Source: Pseudorhodobacter wandonensis (GTDB lineage: Bacteria > Pseudomonadota > Alphaproteobacteria > Rhodobacterales > Rhodobacteraceae). Taken from it: DNA of 64,000 nucleotides. The notes under the pieces were generated by a model that did not search any database, had not been told where the DNA came from, and worked only from the letters and a program-made list of their open reading frames with translations. The number at the start of each line of letters is the position of its first letter. The stretch's first letter is position 1. A program made the position numbers and the translations under genes. The DNA lies in assembly GCF_001202035.1 (NCBI RefSeq), contig NZ_LGHT01000044.1, positions 248,001 to 312,000 on the forward strand, given 5' to 3'. Of this stretch, positions 62,183 through 64,000 are shown piece by piece.

Positions 62183-62725
62183 ATGCAGCAGCCCAGTGGC
62201 GGCAAATTTCAAGGCAGGGACCGCAGGTCGCGGGGGTTTCAGGCGGCCTCGGGGCTGTTGAAAGAGCGTATTCGTGCGGCAGGCGAGGCGCGGGGATTCG
62301 CGGTGACGCGGCTGCTGACAGCCTGGGCCGAGATTGTGGGCGAGGATCTGGCGGCGGTGACGCGGCCGGTCAAGGTGGGCTATGCCAAAGGCGGGATGGG
62401 GGCGACGCTGACGCTGCTGACCACCTCGGCCAACGGGCCGATGTTGCAGATGCAGCTGCCGGCGATCAAGGAAAAGGTGAACGCCTGTTACGGCTATGCC
62501 GCGATTTCGCGGATCATGGTGACGCAAACCGCACCGAGCGGCTTTGCCGAGGGGCAAGCCGAATTTGGCCATGCACCCAAGAAAGCAGCGCCGCCGGACC
62601 CCGCGATCAAGGCCGAAGCGCATCGGTCGGCAGAGGGTGTTCACGACAATGCGTTGAGAGAGGCACTTGAAAGTTTGACGGAAAACTTCTTATCTCGGGC
62701 GAAATCAAAGAAAGGCAGACAATGA
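62183..62725 (+). CDS. dciA: DciA-like protein (DUF721)
   Basis: A 180-residue protein with the DUF721 core (LLTAWAEIVGEDLAAVTRPV, then TLTLLTTSANGPMLQMQLPA, NACYGYAAISRIMV) and a basic, disordered C-terminal tail. DciA proteins load the replicative helicase in bacteria lacking DnaC, including most Alphaproteobacteria. It overlaps the DsbA-like gene by four bases and is divergent from mutY, an order common in this family. Confidence 0.85.
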   Translation: MQQPSGGKFQGRDRRSRGFQAASGLLKERIRAAGEARGFAVTRLLTAWAEIVGEDLAAVTRPVKVGYAKGGMGATLTLLTTSANGPMLQMQLPAIKEKVNACYGYAAISRIMVTQTAPSGFAEGQAEFGHAPKKAAPPDPAIKAEAHRSAEGVHDNALREALESLTENFLSRAKSKKGRQ

Positions 62726-63342
62726 ACCGTAGAGAATTTTCCATCGCCCTTGCCGCCGGAATGGCTGTTGCTGCGGTCCCTGTTTGGGCCCAAGATGCTG
62801 CGGCGCCCGTACTGCCTGAAGTGCCGGATATGGTGCTGGGCAACCCCGAGTCAAAGGTCGTGCTGACGGAATATGCCTCTTATACCTGCCCGCATTGCGC
62901 GAATTTCCATTCCGAAGTGTTCAAGGATTTGAAGCGCGATTATATTGACACCGGCAAGATCAAGTTCGTTTATCGCGAGGTGTTCTTTGATCGTTATGGG
63001 CTTTGGGCGGCGATGATTGCGCGTTGCGGCGGCGATCTGCGCTATTTCGGGATCCAGGATATGATCTATTCCACGCAAAAGGAATGGGCCGCATCGCAAG
63101 ACCCGGCCGCGATTATCGAAAACCTGCGCCGCCTGGGCCGGACCGCAGGTTTGGAAGATGCGGCGATGGACGTGTGCCTGAACGATGCAGCGATGGCGCA
63201 GGCGATGGTGGAAAAATTCCAGAAAGACACCGAGGCCGATGGCATCAATTCGACTCCGTCCTTCATTCTGAACGGGGTGAAGCACAGCAATATGAACTAT
63301 GCCGATCTGAAGGCGTTGCTTGACGCTGAATTGGCAAAGTAA
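62722..63342 (+). CDS. DsbA-family thiol:disulfide oxidoreductase
   Basis: A 206-residue exported thioredoxin-fold protein with signal peptide (MNRREFSIALAAGMAVAAVP, cleavage after WAQ). The active site is CPHC in LTEYASYTCPHCANFHSEVF, and the cis-proline loop is INSTPSFILNG. It belongs to the BdbD/DsbA-like group found in periplasms of Rhodobacteraceae and forms or isomerises disulfides. It is coupled to dciA by an ATGA overlap. Confidence 0.93.
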   Translation: MNRREFSIALAAGMAVAAVPVWAQDAAAPVLPEVPDMVLGNPESKVVLTEYASYTCPHCANFHSEVFKDLKRDYIDTGKIKFVYREVFFDRYGLWAAMIARCGGDLRYFGIQDMIYSTQKEWAASQDPAAIIENLRRLGRTAGLEDAAMDVCLNDAAMAQAMVEKFQKDTEADGINSTPSFILNGVKHSNMNYADLKALLDAELAK

Positions 63343-63345
63343 ACT

Positions 63346-64000
63346 ATGGATGCCCCGCTCAAAGGTCTGAAGGTCATCGAACTGGCGCGGATTCTGGCTG
63401 GCCCATGGGCGGGCCAGACGCTGGCCGATTTGGGCGCGGATGTCATAAAGGTAGAGGCCCCGGAAGGCGATGATACGCGCCGCTGGGGCCCGCCCTTTGT
63501 GGATCATGAGGGCGAACGTTCGGCCGCCTATTTCCACGCGACCAACCGTGGCAAAAAATCGGTGACGGTTGATTTTCGTACACCTGCAGGCCAGGACACC
63601 GTGCGCCGCCTGATTGCCGACGCCGATGTAGTGATTGAAAATTTCAAGGTCGGCGGTCTTGCGAAATACGGGCTCGATTACGCCAGTCTTGCCGATGTGA
63701 ACCCGCGGCTGATTTATTGCTCGATCACAGGGTTCGGCCAAACCGGCCCTTATGCACATCGCGCGGGTTATGATTTCATCATCCAGGGCATGTCTGGCCT
63801 GATGTCCGTCACTGGCGAGCCTGATGGCCAGCCGCAAAAGGTTGGCGTTGCGGTTACCGATGTTTTCACCGGCATCTATGCAGCGACCGCGATTCTGGCG
63901 GCAGTGCATCAACGGGCAACTTCGGGCGCGGGCCAGCATATCGATATGGCTTTGCTGGATGTCGCCACCTCGATCATGGCGAACCAGGCGATGAACTACC
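63346..64000 (+). CDS. CaiB/BaiF-type (class III) CoA transferase, 5' part
   Basis: The frame opens with an ATG three bases after the DsbA stop and runs to the window end (218 codons). It reads LKGLKVIELARILAGPWAGQ, LADLGADVIKVEAP, HATNRGKKSVTVDF and AGYDFIIQGMSGLMSVTGEP. The Asp in AGYDF is the nucleophile that forms the aspartyl-CoA anhydride in class III transferases. Substrates range from formyl- and oxalyl-CoA to carnitinyl-CoA and are not specified here. The C-terminus lies beyond the window. Confidence 0.9.
   Translation, partial: MDAPLKGLKVIELARILAGPWAGQTLADLGADVIKVEAPEGDDTRRWGPPFVDHEGERSAAYFHATNRGKKSVTVDFRTPAGQDTVRRLIADADVVIENFKVGGLAKYGLDYASLADVNPRLIYCSITGFGQTGPYAHRAGYDFIIQGMSGLMSVTGEPDGQPQKVGVAVTDVFTGIYAATAILAAVHQRATSGAGQHIDMALLDVATSIMANQAMNY

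Overview
The window reads as chromosome of an alphaproteobacterium of the Rhodobacteraceae (Roseobacter-like). The support is a CcrM-type GANTC methyltransferase beside rnhB, a mutY/dciA/DsbA/CaiB block, a homodimeric-E1 pdh operon whose E3 carries its own lipoyl domain, several TRAP transporters, many FCD-type GntR regulators, a malonate matA/matB pair and moderately high GC. No rRNA, tRNA or CRISPR array was seen. This is a reading of the sequence by eye; no database search was run.

Layout. 1-7.3 kb: housekeeping genes (universal stress protein, class IV aminotransferase, small helical protein, YegD-like Hsp70, VOC protein, trpS, rhomboid-like protein) and a candidate structured small RNA downstream of trpS. 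6.4-8.4 kb: divergent AraC regulator and SDR. 8.5-14.5 kb: a decayed zone holding an IS5-type element with terminal repeats, IS110 and IS5 remnants, fragments of SDR, FAH and TRAP genes, and the malonate genes mcd (matA) and matB. matB is followed by the start of a wrecked TRAP binding-protein gene. 14.5-30.3 kb: a catabolic island for an imported carbohydrate, probably sulfated. It encodes an SMP-30 lactonase, a GntR regulator, a formylglycine-generating enzyme, a Cys-type sulfatase without signal peptide, a GMC oxidoreductase, a second GntR regulator, an AldA-like dehydrogenase, a YtfQ/R/T/YjfF-type ABC importer, a mandelate-racemase-subgroup dehydratase, a Zn alcohol dehydrogenase and a KduD-like SDR. 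The island ends in a truncated third GntR gene and more IS debris. 31-33 kb: an AhpD-like protein, a FrnE-like DsbA protein and a TetR regulator, with two palindromic operators upstream. 33-39 kb: aceE-aceF-lpd. 39-46.5 kb: two complete TRAP transporters and a GntR regulator. 46.7-54.8 kb: a pentaheme cytochrome c divergent from an atypical nqrABCDEF-apbE-nqrM-CBS operon. 54.8-57.7 kb: GNAT, Met/His-rich exported protein, membrane-anchored winged-helix protein and small secreted proteins. 57.8-64 kb: rnhB, ccrM, alkB, mutY, dciA, a DsbA-like protein and a CaiB-type CoA transferase cut by the window end.

Two systems stand out. The NQR operon encodes a short NqrB from which the segment with the covalent-FMN threonine is missing, while NqrC keeps its own, and a pentaheme cytochrome lies divergently next to it. 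This suggests an NQR variant that exchanges electrons with a periplasmic cytochrome. The 14.5-30.3 kb island couples sulfatase maturation, sulfatase, ABC import and non-phosphorylative sugar-acid catabolism, with a near-identical operator-like sequence upstream of the lactonase/GntR pair and of the sulfatase.
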